A stretch of 28,830 nt of DNA from Proteromonas lacertae (GCA_002245135.1 NGBS01001212.1:1-28830), one strand, 5' to 3'. Numbered from the stretch's first letter, positions 1 through 10,366 are shown. The notes: generated from the sequence alone by a model not told the origin. A program made the numbers and translations.

Positions 1-399
1 AAAAAGTTGGAAGTGTAGGAGAGACAGTGATGAAATTTTTAGATAAACCATGCAAGAAGGAGCTATATCAGTCTTTGGTTGGTTTAAGAGATGTTTATCA
101 CCAAATTGTTTAACAAGTAACAAAGGTATTAAATTCATTATGAATGTTTTTAGGGACTTGATGCAGCTGGAATAACAATGAAAGATCTTATGAAATAGCT
201 AACAAGCGAGATGAAAAGAAGAAGGTATATATAATTTGGTATTGTGAATAGGAACAACAATACATAATAGAAGAATGGCAATAAAGTGGCAGGAATATTT
301 TTATTTTCATTTGCTGTTATAATTGGATTCTCTATTGGTATTCAAATCAACATCCAGAGACTAAAAAGAATAAGAAGAACAAGAAAAGAAACTGAATAA
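1..399 (+). pseudogene. 3' end of an unrecognised membrane-protein gene, apparently disrupted
   Basis: One frame can be followed from the window edge across two introns of the local type (126-153 and 225-251, both GTAT...TAG). It ends in a hydrophobic stretch (KVAGIFLFSFAVIIGF) followed by a basic tail rich in Arg and Lys, and stops at TAA 397-399. This suggests a tail-anchored or single-pass membrane protein. The frame contains in-frame TAA or TAG codons: at 111, in the MK*LTS segment near 196, and two in a row near 264. The first could be absorbed by a longer intron (46 bp), but the second has no nearby donor. The gene starts before the window. I do not recognise the family. Alternatives are a decaying gene, a wrong exon model, or recoding. 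The hAT element begins 84 bp downstream. Confidence 0.35.
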
Positions 400-474
400 T
401 TGTTCATTTTTTATTTTTATTTTTTATTTCTAATTGTTTATTACTGTGCAGCTTTGCATTAATAATATGTTAAT

Positions 475-482
475 ATTTAAAT
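475..482. repeat. 8-bp target-site duplication, left copy
   Basis: ATTTAAAT directly precedes the transposon end at 483 and is repeated exactly after position 1638. The duplicated site is itself palindromic. Confidence 0.9.
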
Positions 483-556
483 CAGTGTTGTATTTTTCGG
501 TCAAAAAATATAGGTTTACCTATAGGTCAAAACCTATATCTTTAGCTTGACCTTTA
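483..556 (+). repeat. Left terminal inverted repeat of the hAT element
   Basis: Pairs with 1576-1638 on the opposite strand. The outer 11 bases match at 10 positions. The inner part shares ACCTATAGGT, AAAACCTAT and an AGCTT.GACCTT block with small gaps. A further copy of the TTTGACCTTCGGTC block lies at about 669-683, inside the left end. Confidence 0.8.
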
Positions 557-1038
557 CCTTCCTTATACTAACTATTAGTTGACCTCCTATTGAACATGAG
601 TTAAGAAGCATATAATCTAACCATAGATACAAAATTAATGTTTTATACATCATCTTTCAAATATCAAATTTGACCTTCGGTCGATGCACTTTTTATATTA
701 CTATTATTTTGATCTATTTCTCAATGATGACTCACAATAACATTTATTAACATAATATTAAATTAATTATAGAATAAAAAAGAAAAGAAAAAAACATCAA
801 GCTTGATGGTTTGACTAAGTAAATCTTTATTTTTTAAGATTTTGATCATTTAAATGTATAATTACTCAATATTTATAAGACTTTATAATATATGAAACTA
901 TAGGGATATCACATTACCCCCTATCGCATCAATAGAGTTGTGCATTTATTCAATTGTTGTATGTTAGAGAAGTAACATTTTAACTACTCAAAATGTTTTG
1001 GAAAACGTGATTAAAATAAAATATTCAGATTATTACAT

Positions 1039-1251
1039 ATGGTAAAAGCCAAAGTCAATTCAGATTCTGTCAACAAAGATCTATGTAAATTAATAACCTT
1101 CAATGCAGTCAGTACCACAATATTAGACTCACCAGAATTTAGAAGGTTTTGCTTCAAACTAGGATATATTATACCTCTAAGAGAGTTTTATAATGCTTAT
1201 TTATTTTCAGAAACTGAGAAAGTAAGAGACTTATTGAAGACAAATCATTAA
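1039..1251 (+). pseudogene. hAT transposase N-terminal fragment (about 70 codons)
   Basis: The frame encodes LCKLITFNAVSTTILDSPEF followed by RRFCFKLGYIIP and a segment ending VRDLLKT. This matches the order of features found just after the BED finger in hAT transposases: an 'l..lI...alP...ve...Fr.f...lnP.y..Ps' stretch followed by a helix ending in a Leu-rich segment. No BED finger, DDE catalytic core or C-terminal dimerisation block follows; the frame ends at TAA and the downstream frames are full of stops. It is therefore a remnant carried by the 1156-bp element, which probably moves, if at all, with a transposase made elsewhere. The start at 1039 is only the first ATG of the open frame. 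Confidence 0.65.
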
Positions 1252-1575
1252 TATCCAGAAATAGAGATTTATTATTATAATTACATTAATATTTGTTTTT
1301 TAGAGATATTAATCAATATAAATTAATCATCAAAATAACAAGTTGTTTATAAATATGTTAAAAATCACTATTGAGTAGTTTGTAGATGAATTTTAATATA
1401 TTAGTATAGATATTTATACAATTTCAACCAATCTTATTCTAACTATGGTAATCAAAGTAAAACAGGAAGCAGGAATAATTTTTTATATAGTATGGTAGTT
1501 TGTATAAAACAAATGTTACTCAATAAGTAATTAAAATAGATTTTAACAAAATAATGCTCGAGGTTTGACCGACCG

Positions 1576-1638
1576 AAGGTCAAAGCTAGATAATAGGTTT
1601 TACCTATAACCTATAGGTTACCTATTTATACAACCCTG
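1576..1638 (-). repeat. Right terminal inverted repeat of the hAT element
   Basis: Inverted partner of 483-556. It ends ...TACAACCCTG just before the target duplication. It holds short internal palindromes of the ACCTATAGGT kind that could form hairpins. Confidence 0.8.
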
Positions 1639-1646
1639 ATTTAAAT
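1639..1646. repeat. 8-bp target-site duplication, right copy
   Basis: Exact second copy of ATTTAAAT directly after the right transposon end. Confidence 0.9.
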
Positions 1647-1771
1647 GCTCATATAATGCTTTTCTATTTATTATTTGGAAACACCATATTTATTTTTCAC
1701 ACACCAGATAATTTAAAATCCTAATAACTTATTATCTATACAACTAAAATATTTAATATTACAAAATTACC

Positions 1772-2168
1772 ATGGATGGTAGCCCAAATAAAAGGAAAAG
1801 GAATTACGATGATGATGATGAAAATAGTAAGCCAAAACGAGAAAGATTAGAAGATAGTATATTAAATTGCTAATTTTATATATAGATTCATTTAATTTAA
1901 TAAGATATAATTCACAAATATTGAATATAAACCAAAATGCTCAACAAAATTCTTGTAGTTTTTGTAGCAATTTTACTAATATATCATGCTATTTTTGTGG
2001 GAAATTATGTTGCGAAAATTGCATTTCTATGTGTGAAAAATGTTCACAGCTGTATTGCAAGTTTTGTTGGACATACAAGTATTATTATTGTATAATTTTC
2101 TAAAATATAGTTATAAATTGAACAATACCAGAATATTATGTTTAGATTGTAATAGAGAAGAGTTATAA
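1772..2168 (+). CDS. Siva-like cysteine-rich zinc-binding protein, 111 aa
   Basis: Three exons: 1772-1856, 1886-2078 and 2111-2168, with introns of 29 and 32 bp. Exon lengths sum to 112 codons including the stop. The N-terminus is basic and acidic (PNKRKR, then a DDDD run). The C-terminal half is a dense series of Cys pairs: CSFCSNF, CYFCGKLCCENC, CEKCSQLYCKFC and finally LCLDCN. The spacing and the closing ILCLDC element resemble the C-terminal domain of Siva, the CD27-binding pro-apoptotic protein, which has relatives of unknown role in protists. The zinc-binding role is inferred from the Cys pattern. The start is the first ATG and upstream frames are closed. The family match rests on the Cys pattern, so a different treble-clef family cannot be excluded. 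Confidence 0.65.
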
Positions 2169-2342
2169 ATCATTTAAATAGTTTTTTATTTTATCGTTTT
2201 TATTTATTTATTCAATTGTTGCTGTTCTTTTTGAAGTAAATAGAATAAGTTTATCATGTTTTAGAAGTCCTATTATCTTTTCATTTTATTATAAAATTAG
2301 AGTCGTTTTATCCGTTATTGATTTTTCATTTTAATTTTTAAG

Positions 2343-5179
2343 ATGATTGAAGGAGGTAATTTTATAGATGAAAGTATTCACATGCAACCTCAACCTATTT
2401 TGGATAAACAGGTATATTTTTTGTAATATTGTGAATAGATTTATGCTAAAATAGGTAAGACAGTTATTTTTGAAGCTCGTCCTCCTGTTGTTCATTATGG
2501 TGGATATGAATTAAATAAAGTTCATAGAATGAGAGTAAGAATTCTAAATACTTCAAAATCAATGCAACACATAGATATATTCCCACCTACTACACCATTC
2601 TTCAAACTGGAGTATGAGAAGAAAGGAATATTAGCACCAGGAATGGCTGAAGTGATTGATATTAAATTTGTACCAACCACTTGGAAATACTATTATGATT
2701 GCATTAGAATACACTGTGATTTAGAAAACTTATTAATCCCAATTCACGCTTATCCTGTTGTAAATGATGTTATATTCCCAACATTAATCGAATTTGGTGA
2801 ATGTAAACTAGGTCAAACATATACAAAAAAGATACCAATAAGATGTAATGTGCCAATAGAATTCGAATATGAATTGACAATGGTAAATCCACATCATGAT
2901 ATTAATGTGTATATTTTATCATTATTTTATTTATTTTTAATAAATAGTTATCCAATGAGTGGTATAATTCCTGCAAATGATGCAACAGAAGTATTAATAC
3001 AATATACACCAAGCAGTGAAACTACTGCTAATAGTGATATATCAATAAATGTAAGTCAATTCAATTTTGAACCATTTAACTGTCATATTAGTGGTTTTTG
3101 CTCTCCAAATTCAACAGCTGTTCCTGAATTGCATACAACGATAACAAATTATAAAACAGAAAAATTCAAAACAACAACATTAACAAACCGTGAAGAAACT
3201 GCAAAAATGTATAGAGAAAAAGTGAGAAAAGAAACAATCTTAAGGAAAAAACAAGAAGAAGAAGAAAGAATTAGATTAGCGAATATTGTAGAAGTAGTGG
3301 ATATTGGTGTAAGAGATAATAGAGATATTGAAGATATGACTTATATTGATAATGAACATGAAAATTATAAAGAAATGGAAAAGAAATTTTTGAAATTATT
3401 AAGTGTATATATAATTTTCATATATTTTTAATTAGTCTGTAGATACAAGAGAGAAGAATATTCAATTACAACCTGATCGTAATATGATTGGTGAAAATAT
3501 ATATACTACTGAAGAGACTAACAATATACTTTATAATAGAAATGAATTAAAAACAAATAATGAAAAGAAAACGAGAGAAAATGATCGAAATTGTCATGAA
3601 TTAATAAAAATAAAAAGTAAAAATGAAAGGATGGATTTATATGCTAATCAGGTGTATGATACTATGCCTTCGTTTAATAAATATGATGATGAAAGAATAT
3701 GGAAATATAAACTATTTTTGGTGGATAATTATGTTAAAGCTGTTTCTATATTACAAGTGAGAAATAGAGTAAGAAATAGGATAGATGCTATTAGAGAAAG
3801 GATTAGAAAGAATAATGGAAATGTTCAATATATGATAAATGATGATAATAATGTATATTTTTCTATAATTTTCTAGAATATTTCATCTTCAACGGATATT
3901 ATTTCAAATTTAAATATTCCAGAAGTTCCAAAAGATTTATTTCCACCTCCTATTCCTGTATATAATTCAAATGTAAATGATTTACCAAAAGTGAATGAAT
4001 ATTCAGATGATATTACTAAAAACCTTAATATTAATGATTCTATTTATATAAACTACAAAAGATTGGTTATACCTGAAGAATATAAATTGAATGGTTATAA
4101 AACATACAACGATAGTTATTATACAAATGTCTATTTAGATTGCAATACAAAAAGAGATAAACAAACAGGTGCAATTGAAGAATATAAACGAAAATCAGAA
4201 TCAAAAATAAAAATATACAATCCTTTAAAAACAGGTGAAGAAAATGAAGAAAACAATGTAATACAATTAAACTCCAATATAATTGATACAAGTGTGAGAT
4301 ACTTTGATGAATTATGTAGTGAATTAGAAACTTCAATTAGTTATCCACTTAGAACATATGATAGAAATAGGGAAATTCAAGAGAATGTACAATTTAGAAG
4401 TAATAATACAGTCGGATGTTTGTCTTTAAACACAAATTATAAAATTGTTCAAAGTAATAACTTTGTTATATCCACTGATGGATGTTTGAATAATGGCTTG
4501 AATGAAGGTTGTGTTCATTCATTATTACTTTCTAATACAAATTTGAACTATCCAAAAGATTATAAATATCAATACAATATTACAGTGAAAACGAAGAATT
4601 ATAAATACATGAATGGAATAATAGAAAAAGATTTAAAACATAATGAAAGAGATATTGATGATGAAGATTGGAATGGATTAAAGATATATTCAATGGATGA
4701 AATTAATGATTTATTCACAGATAATGATCCTGAAGGTTATACGGATTATGAAATATGGAATACACGAATGGAATATAAAGATAAATCCTCTGATAATAAT
4801 AATTCTGCTAATAATGATAATGGAAAAGGTGGTAAAGGTGGAAAAGATAAGAATAAGAAAGATGCTAAAGATAAAAAGAAATCTGTTAAAGGAGATACTA
4901 TGAAGAAGGCTGGAAGTGCAACAAAAGGTGGTAAAGGAAAAGGAAATGTAGAGAATGAAGAAAAACAAGAGGAAGAAAAGGTATTTCTATATTTATTTAT
5001 TATTGTTTATATTTAAATAGATGGTTTTATCAATATATGATGAGAAATTATATGAAAATGAAAAGAAGAGATTTGAAGAAAGAGAAACTAACCATCAATT
5101 ATTGAGTAAAATATTAGATGAAGTTGATAAAGAAATTGCTTATCCAGATAATGGATTTACTGAATTGTATTATATATAA
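2343..5179 (+). CDS. CFAP221: Cilia- and flagella-associated protein 221 (PCDP1), 891 aa
   Basis: Six exons: 2343-2411, 2439-2908, 2948-3404, 3436-3852, 3877-4980 and 5021-5179, with introns of 27, 39, 31, 24 and 40 bp. All junctions keep frame, giving 892 codons. Residues 24-230 match human CFAP221 closely from memory: EARPPVVHYGGYE, then WKYYYDCIRIHCD, LLIPIHAYPV and SGIIPANDATEVLIQYTP. This is the ASH/MSP-like immunoglobulin fold region. CFAP221 is a calmodulin-binding protein of the C1d projection of the axonemal central apparatus and controls ciliary beating. The middle is Lys/Glu-rich and probably helical. Near the C-terminus lie a Gly/Lys-rich low-complexity stretch (about 4820-4980) and a short final helical exon. 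Human CFAP221 is about 840 aa, so the length fits. The stop lies 64 bp from the stop of the convergent gene at 5244. Confidence 0.9.
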
Positions 5180-5243
5180 AATGAAATAAAATAATAGAAA
5201 AATTCACACAAATTATTATTAACCTATTCTTTTGCTTAATTAT

Positions 5244-5994
5244 TTACATTAATTTTTGTCTTTTGTATGGGGGAGATTGAGCGGATGGTGAATAATAAAC
5301 ACTTCGAATATCAACCAACACATACTCACCAACTGTTTCATACTTACCATTTTGATAGAATAATGGCATTACAGCATGCATTCTGAATAAAATATTATCT
5401 TTTTGCTTTTTATCACCCTTTTTACAACAAGATGCTGTAATATATCGAATTACTGGAGCTGTTGATGGCAAATCCGTTACAAAACTCATTTTCTTCCATT
5501 CGTAGGTCTTTTTAAAACCTGATATTCTTGGAAAACCGAAAGAACCCCTTCCAATTAAAGAATTACACTTTAAGAAGTAAATACATTCTTTTGGGTCGGT
5601 ATATATAAATAATGGCTGATTTGGCACTTCATTGGCTCCAAGCCCTAGTGTATCATACACATCATATTTATTCATTTGTGAGATAATTTTTAGATATTCT
5701 TCACCTGTATACCACATTCTATTGAGAATTACATATATTATTCACAAGATTAATATCATACTCATGTAAAGATACTTTAATTAAGTCAACTTCACATGGC
5801 AGTCTCTTCTCTTCATTCTCATCGGAACTTGAATCACTTAATTGCAATTTCTATACACATAAATGGCACTAAAATACTGTAAACGAATTATTTCGGCTAT
5901 CTATAAAATTAATATGTGGAGAATTCATATTGCTTAAATTACTTATATCAGAATAAGTGTCACTTATTCTTATCTCTCTATCTAATTCTGTCAT
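5244..5994 (-). CDS. Unrecognised 226-aa protein, three exons
   Basis: Exons (minus strand): 5994-5878, 5850-5762 and 5718-5244, with introns of 27 and 43 bp. Lengths sum to 227 codons with the stop. The N-terminus is acidic and Ser-rich (SDSSSDENEEKR), and is followed by a compact globular part with PLFIYTDPKECIYFLKC, GRGSFGFPR, TYEWKKMSFV and ITASCCKKGDKKQK. The tail is basic (SPPYKRQKLM), which could act as a nuclear signal. I do not recognise the family. The shape (acidic Ser-rich start, single aromatic-rich domain, basic end) would suit a nuclear or DNA-binding protein, but that is speculation. Its start lies 91 bp from the divergent gene at 6085, so the two probably share a promoter region, which carries a GGCTTG element. 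Confidence 0.7.
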
Positions 5995-6025
5995 TAAGAA
6001 AAAAACAATTAAAAACTTTGAATCA

Positions 6026-6031
6026 GGCTTG
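6026..6031 (+). promoter_or_regulatory. GGCTTG element in a divergent promoter region
   Basis: Lies in the 90-bp gap between the start codons at 5994 (minus) and 6085 (plus), 54 bp upstream of the latter, in the context CAGGCTTGATC. It is one of several such sites next to start codons in this window. The regulatory role is inferred. Confidence 0.4.
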
Positions 6032-6084
6032 ATCACTCAAATTCTTTTTAAATAATAACGTCTTATTTTTTAAGAATAGTATTT

Positions 6085-6856
6085 ATGTTGCAAACTAGAC
6101 ACAAACATTGTATTTTGTTTTTATCTATATTATAGATACATGCATATCTGACGCTTCAAGATATTGTGTACATAAAATAGAAAATGGAGTGTACAGTAAT
6201 CAAGATGATGTAATTAAAAGACCAACATCAGCGCAACTTTTCCAAAATCCTATTGACGATAGATCAGATTGTGAATCAGAATCAAACAGTATTTTTAGTT
6301 TTGTTATGTTTCAATAGAAGAAAGAATATCCCCAATAAAATACCCTCTACCTCCAAGAGTAAGACCTCCTCTATCCCCTCCTAAACCTAGTAGACCAAGA
6401 TCTGCTAATTTAACTCCTACTCAACCGCATAATTGTTCCTACAATCAAAGTTTAACTAGAAGTCCTATAATAAATACGAGAAAGATTTATAAAACCAAAG
6501 AATTATTAAATAGTTATCAAAACTTTATTAAATCATCCACACGAGAAATAAATAACTGGACTATAATAGATGATAAAGAAATAAAGAAATTAGCATTAAG
6601 AAAACCAAAAATAGCATTTGAAACACCGAAACATTCAAGAAACAATTCTGTAAATGAAATTATACTTCCTGACATATCTCCAATGGAAGATAGTCATTAT
6701 ACATATATAACACAAAGTGAGATTAATTTCAACGTAATTCAGAAGGGTGAAAAAGTGATTGAAGAACTAGATTCTACAATAAATCAAATGCCAGACTTTT
6801 ATACTGAGAAACATGTTATTCCATCTGGTAATTTCATATCTAAGTATAAAAAATAG
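6085..6856 (+). CDS. Basic Ser/Pro-rich protein of unknown function, 238 aa
   Basis: Exons 6085-6109, 6136-6288 and 6318-6856, with introns of 26 and 29 bp. The total is 239 codons, ending in TAG. The centre is Pro-rich and basic (YPLPPRVRPPLSPPKPSRPR) with several SP and TP sites (RISPIK, LTPTQP, TRSPII, FETPKHS, DISPMED) of the kind used by proline-directed kinases. No catalytic motif, membrane segment or zinc finger is visible, and most of the chain is probably disordered. A cytoskeletal or cell-cycle substrate is one guess. The 25-nt first exon encodes only MLQTRHKH plus one base; a further upstream exon cannot be ruled out. Confidence 0.65.
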
Positions 6857-7009
6857 ATGTAGATAGTTTATAATGAGTATATTGAGTATATTAAACAGTA
6901 TAGTTGTAATAGTAATAGTAATAGTCATATTTTAGTATATTTTACAGTTTTTGTGTTAAATAACTAATAAAACACACAAAATCTGTTAAATTACTAATAT
7001 TTTTTATAT

Positions 7010-7344
7010 TTATCTTCTTATACTAAATTCACTATATATTCTCTCTGTTGAATCACTAAATACTGCTTTTTCAATTCTACTATGCGGAGATCCTTTTGTT
7101 TTAAGCCATTCACACATTTCTTTAACTTTATCACTGTTTCCTTGTATTCTAATTATTATAGAGCCATCATATTACATACACTCCTTTTACAGTCCCTTCA
7201 GGTGTATTTTCACACCAACCAGTCAAATTCAATTCTCTAGCCTTATTTCTTGTGTATTTTCTGAAAAATACTCCTATATATTACAGATATTATCTTTAAA
7301 ATACCTTGAACTCTTCCAAACACCTCAAAATTTAAATTATTCAT
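7010..7344 (-). CDS. Acylphosphatase, 90 aa
   Basis: Exons (minus strand): 7344-7305, 7273-7180 and 7148-7010, with two 31-bp introns. Joined, they give 91 codons with the stop. The protein carries the family signature [14 protein letters not shown] (phosphate-binding loop with its Arg), then [13 protein letters not shown] (the catalytic Asn) and [15 protein letters not shown] near the C-terminus. This matches the layout of animal and bacterial acylphosphatases (about 90-100 aa). It hydrolyses the carboxyl-phosphate bond of acyl phosphates such as 1,3-bisphosphoglycerate or acetyl phosphate, and is cytosolic. The splice choice GT|GTATG... restores V-K-G-V-I-Q-G exactly as in the family. A GGCTTG element sits 17-22 bp upstream of the ATG. 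Confidence 0.92.
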
Positions 7345-7866
7345 AATTAATTTGATTGAACAAGCCATGTATTTGATCAAAATGGATTGTATTTATGATG
7401 AATAATTCAATGACTGATTTACTTTAATTAATATTACTATCTAATTTGCTGGTATCATGATTAATTTAGTTTATAGATAAAAGAAAAAACAGAAAAGAGT
7501 TGTAATGAAGTAGATATAGTGGTAAAACAGCAGAATGTTATGAAGAAAGTGAAAATCCCAAATATCAAGAGGATGGTTGTTATTCTTATAGACCAACTCT
7601 TTTTTTATATTTCATTTGAACAATTAAAAATACATGATTATATCGAGAGACTATTACACTAAGTACTTAAAAGAGATAATTCAGAATAATTTTCTCGATA
7701 TTAGAATGAATCACAATGTATTTTTTTTGTTTAGAGTGTAACAACTTCGTTAAAAATCCCAAATATCATTCCAAGTGGTATAAAAAAGAAGATTTTAGAT
7801 TCTTATAAAAACAAACGATGTACTACTGATAATGATATTTTAATAAAACTTCCCTGAAATCATACA
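7345..7866. other. Unresolved 520-bp stretch between acylphosphatase and the next gene
   Basis: No complete gene model holds here. A 16-bp segment, AAAATCCCAAATATCA, occurs twice (7552-7567 and 7753-7768). In one frame each copy gives a Cys followed by ENPKYQ or KNPKYH; in another frame it gives KIPNI. The frame at 7735-7857 is the same as that of the downstream gene but is closed by TGA at 7855-7857. Intron-like pieces are visible, such as 17 bp from 7719 to 7735. The region may hold the 5' exons of the downstream gene, a small separate gene, or a decayed partial duplication. Confidence 0.4.
7361..7366 (-). promoter_or_regulatory. GGCTTG element upstream of the acylphosphatase gene
   Basis: CAAGCC on the plus strand, so GGCTTG in the gene's orientation, 17-22 bp before the ATG. 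The regulatory role is inferred from recurrence at other starts. Confidence 0.4.
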
Positions 7867-10083
7867 ATGATTCATTATGAAGAAGATGTAAAACGAGGGT
7901 TTAAACATTTTATTCGATATGCCAAAAAGAATGAAATAAAAGAAATCGATAAACACTATAATCCTATAACATTCCCTGAATTACATCAAATCAGTGGTTT
8001 ATCTGATCCATTATATATAACAGGTGAATTACGAGTATTAGATATAGGAAACAGTGTAGTAGGTGAATTTGAAATCTGTAATACAACAAATATCAGTTTA
8101 AACAAATTGAAGTTGAATGTAACTTGTAAAGGTTGTTTAACATTACCAATCGATATTCCAACATTGTTATTTTCTGATTCTCGTTACTCTGATGTTACTT
8201 TTCTAGAGAATGTAATTGTATATTCGTATGCATCAAGTAAAGAAGGAAATAAAACAAAAATCATATTAGGAGATGTGGATGAGCACCATTCTTATCTTAA
8301 TGTGTATGGATCAGAATGTAATTATCAAATAAAATCAGGCATTTATAATTACAAAACAATAAAAGAGAAATGCGCAGATGAATATGAAACAATTTTGGAG
8401 AATAAAAAGAGAGGTATTAGAATTCCAAGTTATATAGAGAATAATGTAATATATTATGAAGGAAGTACAGAAGAAGGAGGTGAAGAATTACATGAACTAA
8501 GTAATGCAGATATTCATTATAAAATAGATCATCCTCGTTTAAAAGATTATCCAGTCAAATTATATGAAATGTGGAGTTGGCATAAAGTACGTTTTGAAAA
8601 TGGAGCAGGATACATTCTCCAAACCAATACATCAATATTCGAAATAATTATAGATAAATGGGATTCTGATAAATATTATGGTTATGATTTTTATAATTAT
8701 CTCTTTAATGCTGATAATGGAAATATACTCTATAATGATAGAAAACCTCATTTCTTTCATTTGGTAGAGAATGATTCAAGAATCTGTTATGAAAATGAAA
8801 GATATAACAATGGAATTGATTCATACCCATTTAATTTTAATTACTTAGGAAATGAATGCTATAAAGTTAGAAGTATAAATCTATGTTTATAAATTTTAAT
8901 AGAAGCTGAAGATATATTAGAACAATTCAAAGCAGACTTTCCTAAATTGATAGATAAGACAAAAAATGAAATAGAAGAATATTATGACAATTCAACAAAT
9001 AATGAAGTTAAATCAATTAGAAAAGAAGAAAAAACAGTAGAAAATCAATTAAGAAAAGAAGAAGAGAAAGGATATTATTATGAATATAGTTGTTATGATG
9101 AAACATGTGTTATTAACAATAATCATAAATATGAATATTATCGAGGATATTTCATAGCATCAGACAGATTTACTATCATATATCAATGTAACATTAAAAA
9201 TGGAGAATATATTAGAGAAAATATATATCAAATAAAATTGATTTATGATATTACTAACAAAAATAACTTCAATATTTATGATTTTAATTGTGAGTTAAGT
9301 GAAATAGAATTACCATGTAGTGGTGAAGAAGATTGTCCAAATTCAAAGAAATTATTTAAAGATGAATTCAACAATTGTGAAAAGAAAGAAGAAATGAATG
9401 TATATTTATATGATTTAGTTAATACAAATATCGAAATAAACATCGAAAATAAATATATAAATATAACCAAGAATGAAGAAATATTCTTAATAATTCCATT
9501 AGAAGAAAGAGACTTGTCAGTGTTAGAAGAAGAAGTTTCACTTATTACCAAGAATACAAGAGGAATTCCATTAGATAAATCATTTGATGTATATGTAAAA
9601 GATGAAATAAACAAATACAATGTGAATATTTTGAAAATAGATGATGGATTGTTTTTAATAAGAAATAGAAGTAATTCATATGTTAAGCTTATTGATATTG
9701 CTTTAGATAATTCAACCACAGTTACAGATGTAGGATATTTTTATAATTATCTTTATTATAGTTATATTATTTCAACATTTCCTGGTGTAGATTATTGTAT
9801 ATCATCTAATTATATTTATCATAATTGGATAAATCTAAACAAATCACCATATATTTATGATTATAGTGAATTAAAACAAAGATTAATAAAAAACATCAAT
9901 AATCAAATAAATAGCGTTTATGAAGATGTTCTTAATTCTATTAAAGATGAACTAAATAAAGATACAACTGAATCTCCAAGTGTTACTATTCAACCAACAG
10001 ATAAATTAAATGATGAAGGAAATATAATTGTTTCATCACTCACTTTATTCATTTCAATGATTATGATAATAATTCTTATCTAA
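7867..10083 (+). CDS. Large Cys-containing protein with hydrophobic C-terminus, possible surface protein, 728 aa or longer
   Basis: Exons 7867-8872 and 8903-10083 around a 30-bp GTAT...TAG intron; the join keeps frame (...KVRKAEDILEQF...). The chain is rich in Tyr, Asn, Glu and Ile, with scattered Cys (CNTTN, CKGC, YSCYDETC, GEEDCP) and many possible N-glycosylation sites (NTTNIS, NVTC, NSTTV). It ends in SSLTLFISMIMIIILI at the very C-terminus, which fits a GPI-anchor signal or tail anchor. That suggests a cell-surface or endomembrane protein. No known domain is recognised. The ATG at 7867 is the first in the open frame, but the product would lack a signal peptide, so an upstream exon is probably missing from this model (TGA lies 9 bp before the ATG). 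Confidence 0.7.
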
Positions 10084-10366
10084 TCAACTATTATTAACGA
10101 AATTGATTGATATTCTATATATTTATTGGGTAAAACTAATAAATCAAACCATTTTGAGGCAATAATTTTTGCTATATTTTAATTATTATGCTAATTTATG
10201 AGAGTTTTGACTTTTTAACAACATAATAATCTTCCATTTTTACCTACATTAATGAAGAAGATAATAAATAATTTTGTTGTTTTTATGATTGTTTTATTAA
10301 TTTTTATTTCATAAACAAACAATTTATCAATAATAAAGAATGAATTAAGAAATATAATATCATTTC

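Larger units (their letters stand above)
483..1638. mobile_element. hAT-type DNA transposon, 1156 bp, degenerate or non-autonomous
   Basis: The left end starts CAGTGTTGTAT and the right end, read on the minus strand, starts CAGGGTTGTAT. This matches the CAG.G-type ends of hAT elements. Inside these are longer imperfect inverted repeats containing ACCTATAGGT, AAAACCTAT and TTTGACCTTCGGTC. The element is flanked on both sides by the 8-bp duplication ATTTAAAT (475-482 and 1639-1646), the length hAT transposases produce. Only one short transposase-like frame remains (1039-1251), so the element cannot encode a full transposase of 600 or more residues. The perfect target duplication suggests the insertion is not very old. 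It lies between genes, downstream of the disrupted frame at 1-399. Confidence 0.85.

Noticed and set aside
4067-4968. Minus-strand and alternative-frame open frames inside CFAP221
   Set aside because: Low-complexity shadows of the Lys/Asn-rich coding sequence.
7149-7179. Frameshift in the acylphosphatase gene
   Set aside because: A 31-bp GTATG...TTAG intron removes the apparent shift and restores the family sequence V-K-G-V-I-Q-G.
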